DNA of 64,000 bases from Streptomyces caelestis (GTDB lineage: Bacteria; Actinomycetota; Actinomycetes; Streptomycetales; Streptomycetaceae). The position numbers were made by a program, and so were the translations under genes. Under the pieces are notes generated by a model. It was not told where the DNA came from and made no database searches. It saw only the letters and a list, made by a program, of their open reading frames with translations. Position 1 is the first letter of the stretch. Each line of letters begins with the position of its first letter. This document shows positions 1 through 8,032 of this stretch, one piece after another. The DNA lies in assembly GCF_014205255.1 (NCBI RefSeq), contig NZ_JACHNE010000001.1:1178001-1242000 (forward strand), written 5' to 3'.

Positions 1-1231
1 GCACGAAGCCGACCCCGAGAGCGACGGCCTCCGCGACCGTACGAGGCTGGTAGGACCGCCCGTGCAGCACGACCCGCCCCCCGAGAAGCGGCCGTGCCCC
101 GGCCAGGGCCCGCCCCAGATCCGTGTGCCCGGCATCCGAGAGCCCGACCAGTCCGAGAACCTCTCCGGCGGCCAGCTCCAGGCTGACGGGGCCGGCCAGG
201 GGGGTGCGTACGGAGTCGAGGGTCAGGACGGGTGGTGTGGCTGCCGGGGGCGTGGCTGGGTGGGCGGGGGTCCGAGTAGCGGCGGGGTGATCGGCGGCCG
301 GGAGCCGGGCAGGGTGGTCCGCAGCCGGGGGCCGGGTGGGGCGGTCCGCAGCCGGGGGCCGGGCAGAGCGGCCCGCAGCCGGGGGCCCGGCTGGCCGATC
401 GGCAGCCGGAGTCCCGGCAGGGCGGGCGGCAGCAGGCGAGGGGCGGGTGGGGTGGGCGGCAGGTGGTTCGTTCTCCTCGCCGACGATGTCGTGGACCAGG
501 CGGGCGGGGCTGTGGTCGGCGAGTCGGCCGTGGCTGACGAGGCGGCCGTCGCGCAGTACGGCGAAGGTGTCGGCGACCTGGTACACCTCGTCCAGGCGGT
601 GGCTGACGTAGAGGATGGCGTGCCCGCGGTCGCGCAGGCCGTGCAGGACGCCGAAGAGCCGGGCGCTGTCCGCGGCGGGCAGGCGGGCGGTCGGCTCGTC
701 GAGGACGATGAGCTTCGCGCGGGCCGCCAGGGCCCTGGCGATCGCGACGAGCGAGCGCTCGGCCGGTGCGAGCCCGGAGACCGGCCAGTCGGGGTCGAGG
801 TGCCCGGCGACGGTCCGCAGCGCGTCGACGCTGCGCTCGCGGGTGCGCCCCCAGGAGATCAGCCCGGTCCGGCGCGCGTATCCGTTGGTAAGGGCGATGT
901 TCTCGGCCACCGTCATCCACTCCACGAGACCGAGGTCCTGGTGGATGAAGGACATGCTCCGGGACGCGGCAGGGCTGCCGAGAGGCAGGTCGCCCACGGT
1001 GATCTGACCCGCGTCGGCGGGGTGGACGCCGGCGAGGATCTTGATCAGCGTGGACTTGCCGGCGCCGTTGGGCCCGAGGAGGGCGAGCACGCTGCCGGCG
1101 TGGACGTCGAGGTCGACCCCGGCCAGCGCGACGGTCCCGCCGAACCGCTTGCCGAGCCCGCGGATACGGACCAAGGGATCCGGCCCGAAGGGTGAAGCCG
1201 CCTTCACCTGAGTTTCAGGAGCGTCGCGCAC
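1..1231 (-). CDS. Sugar ABC transporter ATP-binding protein, RbsA/MglA type (partial, C-terminus beyond window)
   Basis: Energises import of a pentose or hexose at the inner face of the membrane. The minus-strand frame opens with GTG at 1231 and stays open to the window edge. The first ATPase domain has Walker A GPNGAGKST near residue 50, and a Walker B region LIVLDEPTARLPAADS at about codons 170-190. The second half begins as in the tandem-ATPase RbsA family, with a degenerate Walker A (GLSDAGHTDLG), and is cut by the edge just after VAEAVALGVGFV. The ABC signature is weak (SGLAPAERS), as is usual in this family. Between the halves lies an unusual Pro/Ala-rich repeated linker (separate entry). 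It is 67 bp downstream of the SpoIIE-type gene on the same strand; its permease and binding protein should lie left of the window. The substrate cannot be told from the ATPase. Confidence 0.85.
   Translation of the reverse strand, partial: MRDAPETQVKAASPFGPDPLVRIRGLGKRFGGTVALAGVDLDVHAGSVLALLGPNGAGKSTLIKILAGVHPADAGQITVGDLPLGSPAASRSMSFIHQDLGLVEWMTVAENIALTNGYARRTGLISWGRTRERSVDALRTVAGHLDPDWPVSGLAPAERSLVAIARALAARAKLIVLDEPTARLPAADSARLFGVLHGLRDRGHAILYVSHRLDEVYQVADTFAVLRDGRLVSHGRLADHSPARLVHDIVGEENEPPAAHPTRPSPAAARPAGTPAADRPAGPPAAGRSARPPAADRPTRPPAADHPARLPAADHPAATRTPAHPATPPAATPPVLTLDSVRTPLAGPVSLELAAGEVLGLVGLSDAGHTDLGRALAGARPLLGGRVVLHGRSYQPRTVAEAVALGVGFV
290..430 (-). repeat. 27-bp tandem repeats encoding the inter-domain linker of the sugar ABC ATPase
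   Basis: About four imperfect 27-bp units, read on the minus strand as nine-residue blocks of the type PPAADRPTR, PPAADHPAR and PPAAGRSAR. They sit exactly between the two ATPase halves and keep the frame. Ordinary RbsA proteins have a short linker here, so this is a lineage-specific expansion. Confidence 0.75.
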
Positions 1232-1298
1232 CCGATCAAATTACATCATTTCGGGCACCTTTCGGCCGCTGTGACTCCCACGCGGGTCGGCGGACGCG

Positions 1299-4200
1299 TC
1301 ACTCCGCGTCGAGCCCGCATTCGGCCCAGATGACCTTGCCCTCCGACAGGTAGCGCGTGCCCCAGCTCTGCGAGAGCTGCGCGACGAGGAACAGGCCGCG
1401 TCCACCCTCGTCGGTGCTGGCCGCCCGGCGCAGATGAGGGGCGGTGTTGCTGGCGTCGGAGACCTCGCAGATCAGGGTCCGCCCGTACAGCAGCCGGACC
1501 CGGATGGGCCCGGCGCCGTGCCGGATGGCGTTGGTGATCAGCTCGCTGAGGATCAGCTCCGCGGCGAAGGCGGTCTCGTCGAGTCCCCAGTCGGACAGGC
1601 GACGCATGGCGGAGGACCGGACCTCGCCGACGAGCGCCGGGTCGGCCGGCAGCTCCCAGCGGGCGATCCGGCCGGGGCCCAGGGCGTGGACGCGGGCGAC
1701 GAGCAGGGCGATGTCGTCGTGCGGGTGCGCGGGCGCCACGGTGTCCAGGACGGCCTGGCAGGTCTCCTCGGGCGCGCGCTCGGGATGGGCCAGGGCCACG
1801 CGCAACTGCTCCAGCACCACGTCCACGTCGCGGTGCCGGTCCTCGATGAGTCCGTCGGTGTAGAGCACCAGCTGACTGCCCTCGGGCACGTCGATCTCGA
1901 CGGCGTCGAAGGGCAGACCCCCGAGACCGAGCGGGGGCCCGGCCGGGAGGTCGGGATAGGACACGGTGCCGTCGGGGCGGACGAGTGCGGGCGGCGGGTG
2001 ACCGGCGCGCGCCATGAGGCACCGCTGCTCGGTCGGGTCGTAGACGGCGTACAGACAGGTCGCGCCGATGACGCCGGCGCCCTTGCCGTCGGGGTCCTCC
2101 CGGTCCAGGCGGCCCACGAGGTTGTCCAGGTGGGTGAGGACCTCGTCCGGGGTGAAGTCGAGCTCGGCGAAGCTGCGAGCCGCGGTGCGCAGCCGGCCCA
2201 TGGTGGCCGCGGAGAGCATGCCGTGGCCGACGACGTCGCCGACGAGGAGCCCGACGCGGGCGCCGGAGAGCGGGATGACGTCGTACCAGTCCCCGCCCAC
2301 GTCGGACTCGGCGGGCAGGTAGCGGTGGGCCACCTCGACGGCGTCCTGGTCGGGCAGACCGTGCGGGAGGAGCCTGCGCTGCAGGGCCAGGACCATGGTG
2401 CGTTCGTGGGTGTAGCGCCGGGCGTTGTCGATGGACAGGGCGGCGCGGCTGGCGAGCTCCTGGGCCAGCGAGCGGTCGTCGTCCCCGAAGGGGCTCCCGG
2501 CGCGGTAGAAGCTGGCGATGCCGAGGACGACACCGCGTGCGAGCAGGGGCACCGCGATGAGGGAGTGGACGTGGGAGAGCAGGCGTGCGGTGTGCTCGGG
2601 GTCCTGGGCGAGCCAGCCCGCGGCGGCCTTCAGGTCCGGTTCCAGCACCGCCTCGCCCCTGGTCAGACAGCGCAGCTGGGGCGCGGTCGGGCCGTAGTCG
2701 ATACGCTTTCCGGGCGGTGTGAAGGGCAGGCCCTCGCGGACGCCGTGCAGCACCGTGCGGCGCAGGTCGGCCAGGGGATCGGCGGACTCCTCGCCACGCA
2801 GGACGGCGTCGGGCAGGTCGATGGTGACGAAGTCGGCCAGGCGCGGGACCGCCGTCTCGGCCAGTTCCTCGGCGGTGCGGCGCACGTCCAGGGTCGTGCC
2901 GATGCGGGCGCTGGCCTCGGACAGCAGCTCCAGGCGCCGGCGCGCGGCCAGGGCGTAGGCCCCGACGTGCGGCTCCCCCACCATGACGAGCCCCCGGGCC
3001 GGGAAGGGTGAGCCGGAGCCCTCGTCCACCGCGCCCCTGCCACCGTCGGCCGGCACCCTGCCGCCGTACAACGCGTCCCTGTCACCGCCCGCAGCGCCCC
3101 TGCCGCCGTCGGCCGGCACCCTGCCGCCGTACAGCGCGTCCCTACCGCCGTCCGCCGCGCCCACACCGCCGGCGGTCGCGCCCCTGCCACCCTCGGCCGC
3201 CACGGTGTCGCCGTCGGCCGGGACGGTACCGCCGGGCTCCGCGGGCCTCCGGCCACTCTCCCTGTCACCGTCGGCGGGGACTGCACCGCCGAACTCTGCC
3301 GATCCCCGGTCACCGTCGTGCGCGACGGCCGGGACGGGCGCGGCGGCGAGGTGCCCGGACGGCAGGGTGATCGACGGCCGTGCGGGCCAGGGGGCGGCCG
3401 TGAGGGCGGCCAGGTGCGGCAGCTCGTCCGCCTGGTGCGGCAGGACGAGGGACTCCCCCGCCGAGGCGCCGGGCAGCACGACCTCGATGGCGAAGCCCCG
3501 CACCCCGGAGGCGCTGGCCATCGGGCGGCTCACGAGCGTCACCCGCCGGCCGCCCGGCAGGGTCACGTCGACGGCGGCCCGCTGCCCGCGGGAGATCAGC
3601 TCGGCGGCCTTCTCCCTCAGGATCGCCTGGTCACGGGGGTGGAACTCGCCGGCCAGCGCGTCCATGGCGACGCCGCGGTGCAGACCGGGCTCGCCCCCGG
3701 TGGCCAGGTACGTCCGCAGCAGGGCGCGCTCGTGCGCGGAGCTCTGCCCCAGCAGCCGGCGCTCGATGTTCTCGGCCGCCCGGCGGATCGCCGCGCCCAG
3801 TGCGGGCTGTTCGAAACTGCGCGGATAGCCGAAGCACAGAACGCCCTCGATGCGTCCGCTGAGCGGGTCACGGACGGGCATCGCGACGCAGGCGCTGCCC
3901 TGGGACCGCTCCGCGAAGTGCTCGGCGCCGTAGACGCGGATGAGCTGCCGCTCCGCCAGGGCGAGGCCGATGCCGTTGGTGCCGGCGACCTGCTCGGCGA
4001 AGACGAATCCCGGGACACGCTGGATCGCCGGGAGGCTCCTGGCCATCGCCGGGTCCCCGAACCGGCGCAGCAGGACCGTCCCGTTCGCGTCGGCGACCGA
4101 GATGTTGATCTGGCTGCCGGAGAACGCGTCCTGGAGCCGGTCGAGCACCGGCACCGCCGCGCGGACGATACGGCCCCCCGGGTCGAAGTCCTCCCGGTAG

Positions 4201-4382
4201 GGGAGGTCGGTCTGGTCCGGCGACAGCCCCAGGGACCGGGAGCGCTGCCACGAGTTCAGGATGGACGTCCGCACACCCGCGTCGACCTGCTCGCCCTGGA
4301 GAAACCGCTCGCGAAGCCGGGCGGGCCCCGTGCCGTCCGTCGCACGCCCCGCCGGCTTGGGTTCCTCGCCGGACCGAACCAC
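1299..4382 (-). CDS. Multidomain signalling phosphatase: GAF - repeat linker - GAF - SpoIIE (PP2C) - HATPase
   Basis: 1027 residues from a GTG start at 4382. Residues about 20-230 resemble the GAF-type sensor of AcoR-like regulators. Residues about 345-450 are a Gly/Asp-rich repeated linker. Residues about 465-640 form a second GAF domain. From about residue 680 there is a SpoIIE/PP2C phosphatase core with the metal motifs ESDVGGDWYDVI and VGDVVGHG. The last 115 residues form an anti-sigma-factor type HATPase with the N-box ELITNAIRHG and the G-box DEGGRGLFL. The family dephosphorylates anti-anti-sigma factors in partner-switching circuits, and the fused HATPase could act as its own anti-sigma kinase. 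The signal is not known. It may share transcription with the sugar ABC gene downstream. Confidence 0.9.
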   Translation of the reverse strand: MVRSGEEPKPAGRATDGTGPARLRERFLQGEQVDAGVRTSILNSWQRSRSLGLSPDQTDLPYREDFDPGGRIVRAAVPVLDRLQDAFSGSQINISVADANGTVLLRRFGDPAMARSLPAIQRVPGFVFAEQVAGTNGIGLALAERQLIRVYGAEHFAERSQGSACVAMPVRDPLSGRIEGVLCFGYPRSFEQPALGAAIRRAAENIERRLLGQSSAHERALLRTYLATGGEPGLHRGVAMDALAGEFHPRDQAILREKAAELISRGQRAAVDVTLPGGRRVTLVSRPMASASGVRGFAIEVVLPGASAGESLVLPHQADELPHLAALTAAPWPARPSITLPSGHLAAAPVPAVAHDGDRGSAEFGGAVPADGDRESGRRPAEPGGTVPADGDTVAAEGGRGATAGGVGAADGGRDALYGGRVPADGGRGAAGGDRDALYGGRVPADGGRGAVDEGSGSPFPARGLVMVGEPHVGAYALAARRRLELLSEASARIGTTLDVRRTAEELAETAVPRLADFVTIDLPDAVLRGEESADPLADLRRTVLHGVREGLPFTPPGKRIDYGPTAPQLRCLTRGEAVLEPDLKAAAGWLAQDPEHTARLLSHVHSLIAVPLLARGVVLGIASFYRAGSPFGDDDRSLAQELASRAALSIDNARRYTHERTMVLALQRRLLPHGLPDQDAVEVAHRYLPAESDVGGDWYDVIPLSGARVGLLVGDVVGHGMLSAATMGRLRTAARSFAELDFTPDEVLTHLDNLVGRLDREDPDGKGAGVIGATCLYAVYDPTEQRCLMARAGHPPPALVRPDGTVSYPDLPAGPPLGLGGLPFDAVEIDVPEGSQLVLYTDGLIEDRHRDVDVVLEQLRVALAHPERAPEETCQAVLDTVAPAHPHDDIALLVARVHALGPGRIARWELPADPALVGEVRSSAMRRLSDWGLDETAFAAELILSELITNAIRHGAGPIRVRLLYGRTLICEVSDASNTAPHLRRAASTDEGGRGLFLVAQLSQSWGTRYLSEGKVIWAECGLDAE
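3031..3156 (-). repeat. Two 63-bp direct repeats in the linker of the SpoIIE-type protein
   Basis: Units at 3031-3093 and 3094-3156 are nearly identical. Each encodes 21 residues including DALYGGRVPADGGRGA, with shorter degenerate versions up to about 3330. The repeats are in frame and lie between two folded domains. Confidence 0.8.
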
Positions 4383-4528
4383 GCTTCGCCTCGCTTGCGC
4401 CCGCGATCATCCGCTGCTCGGAAGTGAATCTGGCATTGACGAGAATACGGGCATTAAGGGCGGGCGTCACGGTGTGCCGGAGCCGTTCGGGCGCGATGCC
4501 GGCGCGGCTCCGGCCGGGCGGACCGTGC

Positions 4529-4951
4529 TCACCCCAGGAAACTCAACCGCACCTTCCGCTCCGGGTTGTCCTTGTTCGTGTCCACGAGGCACACCGACTG
4601 CCACGTCCCGAGCTCCAGCCGGCCGCCCAGCACCGGCAGGGTCGCGTGCGGCGGGACGAGGGCCGGCAGGACGTGGTCGCGGCCGTGGCCGGGACTGCCG
4701 TGCCGGTGCTGCCAGCGGTCGTCGGCGGGCAGCAGGGTGTGCAGTGCGGCCAGGAGGTCGTCGTCGCTGCCGGCACCGGTCTCCAGAACGGCGATTCCGG
4801 CCGTCGCGTGCGGGACGAAGACGTTGAGGAGGCCGTCCCGCCCGGCCGCCGCCTCCCGCAGGAAGGACTCGCAGTCGCCGGTGATGTCGACGACCCTCTC
4901 CGTGGAACCGGTGCTGACGTTCAGAACTCGGGTGGTGAAGACATCTGACAT
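4529..4951 (-). CDS. YjbQ/UPF0047 family protein
   Basis: 140 residues starting MSDVFTTRVLNV. The motifs NVFVPHATAGIAVLETG and the C-terminal LGTWQSVCLVDTN are those of the YjbQ family, small trimeric proteins that in E. coli have weak thiamine-phosphate synthase activity; the true role is unsettled. An upstream in-frame ATG at 5050 exists, but that extension is not family-like and would overlap the promoter of the leader peptide at 5074, so 4951 is preferred. It is divergent from the sulfonate transporter operon and probably monocistronic. Confidence 0.9.
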   Translation of the reverse strand: MSDVFTTRVLNVSTGSTERVVDITGDCESFLREAAAGRDGLLNVFVPHATAGIAVLETGAGSDDDLLAALHTLLPADDRWQHRHGSPGHGRDHVLPALVPPHATLPVLGGRLELGTWQSVCLVDTNKDNPERKVRLSFLG

Positions 4952-5036
4952 GCCCCCATCCTGACGCACGAGCCGGGTTCCGCCCGGTCGCCCCCGCCCG
5001 GCCGGCGGTACGGGCGTCCACTGGACGAGACGCCCG

Positions 5037-5066
5037 TTGACCGTGCGCATGCCAGCTGGCTAGGTT
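5037..5066 (+). promoter_or_regulatory. Candidate housekeeping promoter for the cysteine leader peptide and ssu-like operon
   Basis: A -35 box TTGACC (5037-5042), an 18-nt spacer and a -10 box TAGGTT (5061-5066) are visible. A start site 7-8 nt beyond the -10 box would fall on or next to the ATG at 5074, so the transcript would be leaderless. The boxes are seen in the sequence; the start site is inferred. Confidence 0.55.
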
Positions 5067-5073
5067 CAGCGGC

Positions 5074-5157
5074 ATGTTGCGTTCAGCCCTGCTCACCACG
5101 CGCGGTCACATCGACCTGCTGCGGGTGGCCTCCGCAGCGTGTCGCCGCGGCTGCTGA
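5074..5157 (+). CDS. Leader peptide, 27 aa, cysteine-type (candidate attenuator)
   Basis: A 27-codon ORF that runs from ATG 5074 to TGA 5155-5157. Its C-terminal part reads HIDLLRVASAACRRGC, ending with two Cys codons just before the stop. Short HIDL-type peptides of this kind are found in actinobacteria upstream of sulfur assimilation genes and annotated as putative leader peptides. Leaderless polycysteine ORFs in mycobacteria act as cysteine-responsive attenuators. The ORF has no Shine-Dalgarno sequence and directly follows a good promoter. A GCAGC/GCTGC pairing around 5136-5155 overlaps the Cys codons. It lies 130 bp before the sulfonate-type transporter. The regulatory role is inference. 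Confidence 0.75.
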   Translation: MLRSALLTTRGHIDLLRVASAACRRGC

Positions 5158-5287
5158 CGCCCTTCCTCTCCTCACTTTCCGGTTCCCTCGCCCTGGTTCC
5201 GCCTGCCCGCTGAGCGCCCCCGCTCTCCCGGGTGCGGCGGCGGCGAGACGTGCCTCTCCCCGCCCTCGCTCTCCCCGTGGAGCCTTC

Positions 5288-6157
5288 ATGAGCATCAGCC
5301 ATGCCCCGCCCACGTCATCAGAACCCGATATTTCGCCTATACCGGATCCCGACCTCGATCTCCAGCCCCTCGTCCCCACCTCCTCCCGCCGCACCCGCGT
5401 CCCCCGCTGGCTGCGCCGTACCACCGGCCCCGTCCTGCTGCTGGCGTTGTGGCAACTCCTCAGCGGCACGGGCGCGTTGCAGCCGGACGTGCTCGCCTCG
5501 CCCGGCCGTATCGCCCAGGTCGCCGGGGACATGGTGGCCGACGGCTCGCTGCCCGCGGCCATGGGCACCTCGCTCCAGCGGGTCGCGGCCGGGCTGCTGC
5601 TCGGCATGGTGGTCGGCACCGGACTCGCCCTGGTCTCGGGCCTGTTCCGGATCGGCGAGGACCTGGTGGACGCGCCCGTGCAGATGCTGCGGACCGTGCC
5701 GTTCGTGGGTCTCATCCCGCTGTTCATCATCTGGTTCGGTATCGGCGAGGCCCCGAAGGTCGCCATCATCACGCTCGGCGTGACCTTCCCGCTCTACCTC
5801 AACGTGTACGCCGGAATCCGTGGCGTCGACGCCCAGTTGATCGAGGCCGGGGAGTCCCTCGGGCTGTCGCGATGGGGGCTCGTGCGGCACGTCGTCCTCC
5901 CGGGCGCGCTGCCGAACGCCATGACCGGTCTGCGCTACTCGCTCGGCATCGCCTGGCTCGCGCTGGTCTTCGCCGAGCAGGTCAACGCCGACTCCGGCAT
6001 CGGGTTCCTCATGGTGCAGGCGCGGGACTTCCTGCGGACCGACGTGATCGTGGTCTGCCTGGTCGTCTACGCCTTCCTCGGCCTGCTCGCCGACTTCGTC
6101 GTCCGCTCTCTCGAAAGGCTGCTGCTTCAATGGCGACCGACGTTCACCGGCCGGTGA
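5288..6157 (+). CDS. ssuC: Sulfonate/nitrate/taurine-type ABC transporter permease (SsuC-like)
   Basis: 289 residues with a soluble N-terminal stretch, then about six membrane segments beginning with LLLALWQLLSG. The binding-protein-dependent permease (EAA) loop is visible as EAGESLGLSRWGLVRHVVLPGALP. The sequence VFAEQVNADSGIGFLMVQARDF is the C-terminal signature of the SsuC/TauC family. It is the first structural gene of ssuCBA, downstream of the cysteine leader peptide. It overlaps the ATPase gene by 28 bp, indicating translational coupling. The import substrate is likely an organosulfur compound; nitrate or another anion cannot be excluded. Confidence 0.9.
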   Translation: MSISHAPPTSSEPDISPIPDPDLDLQPLVPTSSRRTRVPRWLRRTTGPVLLLALWQLLSGTGALQPDVLASPGRIAQVAGDMVADGSLPAAMGTSLQRVAAGLLLGMVVGTGLALVSGLFRIGEDLVDAPVQMLRTVPFVGLIPLFIIWFGIGEAPKVAIITLGVTFPLYLNVYAGIRGVDAQLIEAGESLGLSRWGLVRHVVLPGALPNAMTGLRYSLGIAWLALVFAEQVNADSGIGFLMVQARDFLRTDVIVVCLVVYAFLGLLADFVVRSLERLLLQWRPTFTGR

Positions 6158-6870
6158 TCTCCCAGGCGGTCCATGTCGAGGGGCTCACCCGGTCCTTCGA
6201 CGGCCGTGCCGTCATCGACGACCTGCGACTGGACGTCCGGCCGGGCGAGTTCGTGGTTCTGCTCGGCCGCAGCGGCTGCGGCAAGTCGACGCTGCTGCGC
6301 ATCCTCGCCGGGCTCGACCGCGACATCGAGGGCACCGTTCTGGTGCCGCGCCGCAAGGCCGTCGCCTTCCAGGCGCCCCGGCTGATGCCGTGGAAGAAGG
6401 TGTGGCGCAACGTCCTGCTCGGCCTGCCCGGCAAGCCCGAACGCGCCGTGGCCGAGCAGGCCCTCGACGAGGTCGGCCTCGGCCACCGCTCGAACGCCTG
6501 GCCCAAGACCCTCTCCGGCGGCGAAGCCCAACGCGCCTCGCTGGCCCGGGCGTTGGTGCGCGAACCCGATCTGCTGCTGCTCGACGAGCCGTTCGGCGCG
6601 CTCGACGCCCTCACCCGCATCAAGGCCCAGCGGCTGGTGGGCGAGTTGTGGCAGCGCCGGGGCTGCGCGGTGCTCCTCGTCACCCACGACGTGGAGGAGG
6701 CCGTGCTGCTCGCCGACCGCGTCCTGGTGATGGACGGTGGCGTCATCGCCCACGAGCAGCGCATCGGCCTCGACCGCCCCCGCGACATCACCGACCCGCG
6801 CTTCGCCGCACTGCGCGCCGGTCTCCTCGAACGCCTCGGCGTCGAGGCGACGGCCGCCGAAGCCGCCTGA
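6130..6870 (+). CDS. ssuB: Sulfonate-type ABC transporter ATP-binding protein (SsuB-like)
   Basis: 246 residues from ATG 6130, inside the end of the permease gene. Walker A LLGRSGCGKSTLL, Q-loop VAFQAPRLMPWKKVWRNV, signature LSGGEAQRASLARAL and Walker B LLLLDEPFGALDA are all intact, followed by the H-loop VTHDVEEA. The Q-loop PRLMPW form is typical of nitrate/sulfonate/taurine importers. It drives uptake with the SsuC-like permease and the lipoprotein at 6950. Confidence 0.93.
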   Translation: MATDVHRPVISQAVHVEGLTRSFDGRAVIDDLRLDVRPGEFVVLLGRSGCGKSTLLRILAGLDRDIEGTVLVPRRKAVAFQAPRLMPWKKVWRNVLLGLPGKPERAVAEQALDEVGLGHRSNAWPKTLSGGEAQRASLARALVREPDLLLLDEPFGALDALTRIKAQRLVGELWQRRGCAVLLVTHDVEEAVLLADRVLVMDGGVIAHEQRIGLDRPRDITDPRFAALRAGLLERLGVEATAAEAA

Positions 6871-6949
6871 CCTTTTCCGAGCCGCACGTAGACCGCACGT
6901 ACGACCAGACGTACGCCCCACACATACGACCCACACGAACGGAACCGCC

Positions 6950-7975
6950 ATGCGACGACGTCTCGCCCCCGCCGCCCTGCTGCTCCCCCTCGCCCTGCTG
7001 CTCACCGCCTGCGGCGGGAACTCGGCCGCCGGCACCCCGGACGGCGGCACCGACGGCCATGGCTCCCTCACGATCGACATCGGTGACCAGAAGGGCGGTT
7101 CGGAGGCCATCCTGCGGGCCGCCGGGGAACTGAAGAACCTCGACTACAAGATCAGGTGGTCCACGTTCACCTCCGGACCACCCCTGCTGGAGGCCGTCAA
7201 CGCGGGGGCCGTCGACATCGGCGGCGTGGGCAACACCCCGCCGGTCTTCGCGGCCGGGGCCGGGTCGAAGATCAAGGTCGTGGCCGCCTGGCACGGCACG
7301 TCCAAGGGCGACACCATCCTCGTCCCGAACGACTCGTCCCTGAAGAGTCCCGGGCAGCTCAAGGGCAGGTCCGTGGCCGTCGCGCAGGGTTCGTCCGCGC
7401 ACTACCAGCTGGTCGCGTCCCTGAGGAAGGCCGGGCTCAAGCTGAGCGACATCAAGGTCAAGTACCTCCAGCCGGCCGACGCGCTCGCCGCGTTCACCGC
7501 CGGCAAGGTCGACGCCTGGGCGGTCTGGGACCCGTACACCTCGCAGGTGCTGAAGGCCAGGCAGGGCCGGGTCCTGACCGACGGCGACGGCGTGACCAAC
7601 GGACTCACCTTCCAGGTCGCGGCACCGGACGCACTGAAGGACAAGAAGAAGGCCGCCGCCGTCAAGGACTACCTGGAGCGGCTGCGGCGCGCCTACCAGT
7701 GGGTGTACGACCACGAGGAGGAGTGGGCGAAGGTCTGGGCGAAGGACACCGGGCTTCCCGAGGACGTGGCGCTGGCCGCGGTGAAGCGCACCTACACGAC
7801 CCGGATCGCGGTCGCCGTCGACAAGCCGCTGATCGCCTCCGAGCAGGAGATCGCGGACGCGTTCACGGCGTTGAAGCTCATCCCGCGCAAGGTCGCCTTC
7901 GCCGGCTTCACCGACGCGCGGTTCAACGGCGACCTGCCGCCGTCGACCAGCGCGGCCCGGCCCTCGGAAGGCTAG
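6950..7975 (+). CDS. ssuA: Sulfonate-type ABC transporter substrate-binding lipoprotein (SsuA-like)
   Basis: 341 residues. The signal sequence MRRRLAPAALLLPLALLLTA ends in the lipobox LTAC, so the mature protein is lipid-anchored outside the membrane. The domain is the NMT1/SsuA type: the lobes include IGDQKGGSEAILRAAGEL, AVDIGGVGNTPPVFAAGAG and VDAWAVWDPYTSQVLK, which match aliphatic-sulfonate binding proteins. It begins 79 bp after the ATPase stop in the same operon, and it decides ligand specificity, which cannot be read from the sequence. Confidence 0.92.
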   Translation: MRRRLAPAALLLPLALLLTACGGNSAAGTPDGGTDGHGSLTIDIGDQKGGSEAILRAAGELKNLDYKIRWSTFTSGPPLLEAVNAGAVDIGGVGNTPPVFAAGAGSKIKVVAAWHGTSKGDTILVPNDSSLKSPGQLKGRSVAVAQGSSAHYQLVASLRKAGLKLSDIKVKYLQPADALAAFTAGKVDAWAVWDPYTSQVLKARQGRVLTDGDGVTNGLTFQVAAPDALKDKKKAAAVKDYLERLRRAYQWVYDHEEEWAKVWAKDTGLPEDVALAAVKRTYTTRIAVAVDKPLIASEQEIADAFTALKLIPRKVAFAGFTDARFNGDLPPSTSAARPSEG

Positions 7976-8032
7976 GACCGGCCATCGTGATCTGCCGGGA
8001 AGATCCACGGCCCCGGCACGGTTGGTAGAAGC

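Noticed and set aside
62..1195. Long plus-strand reading frame over the sugar ABC gene
   Set aside because: The minus strand encodes Walker A and other ABC motifs across the same DNA; the plus-strand frame is an antisense shadow from GC bias.
4952..5050. Upstream in-frame ATG of the YjbQ gene at 5050
   Set aside because: The added residues lack family similarity and would lie in the promoter of the divergent leader peptide.
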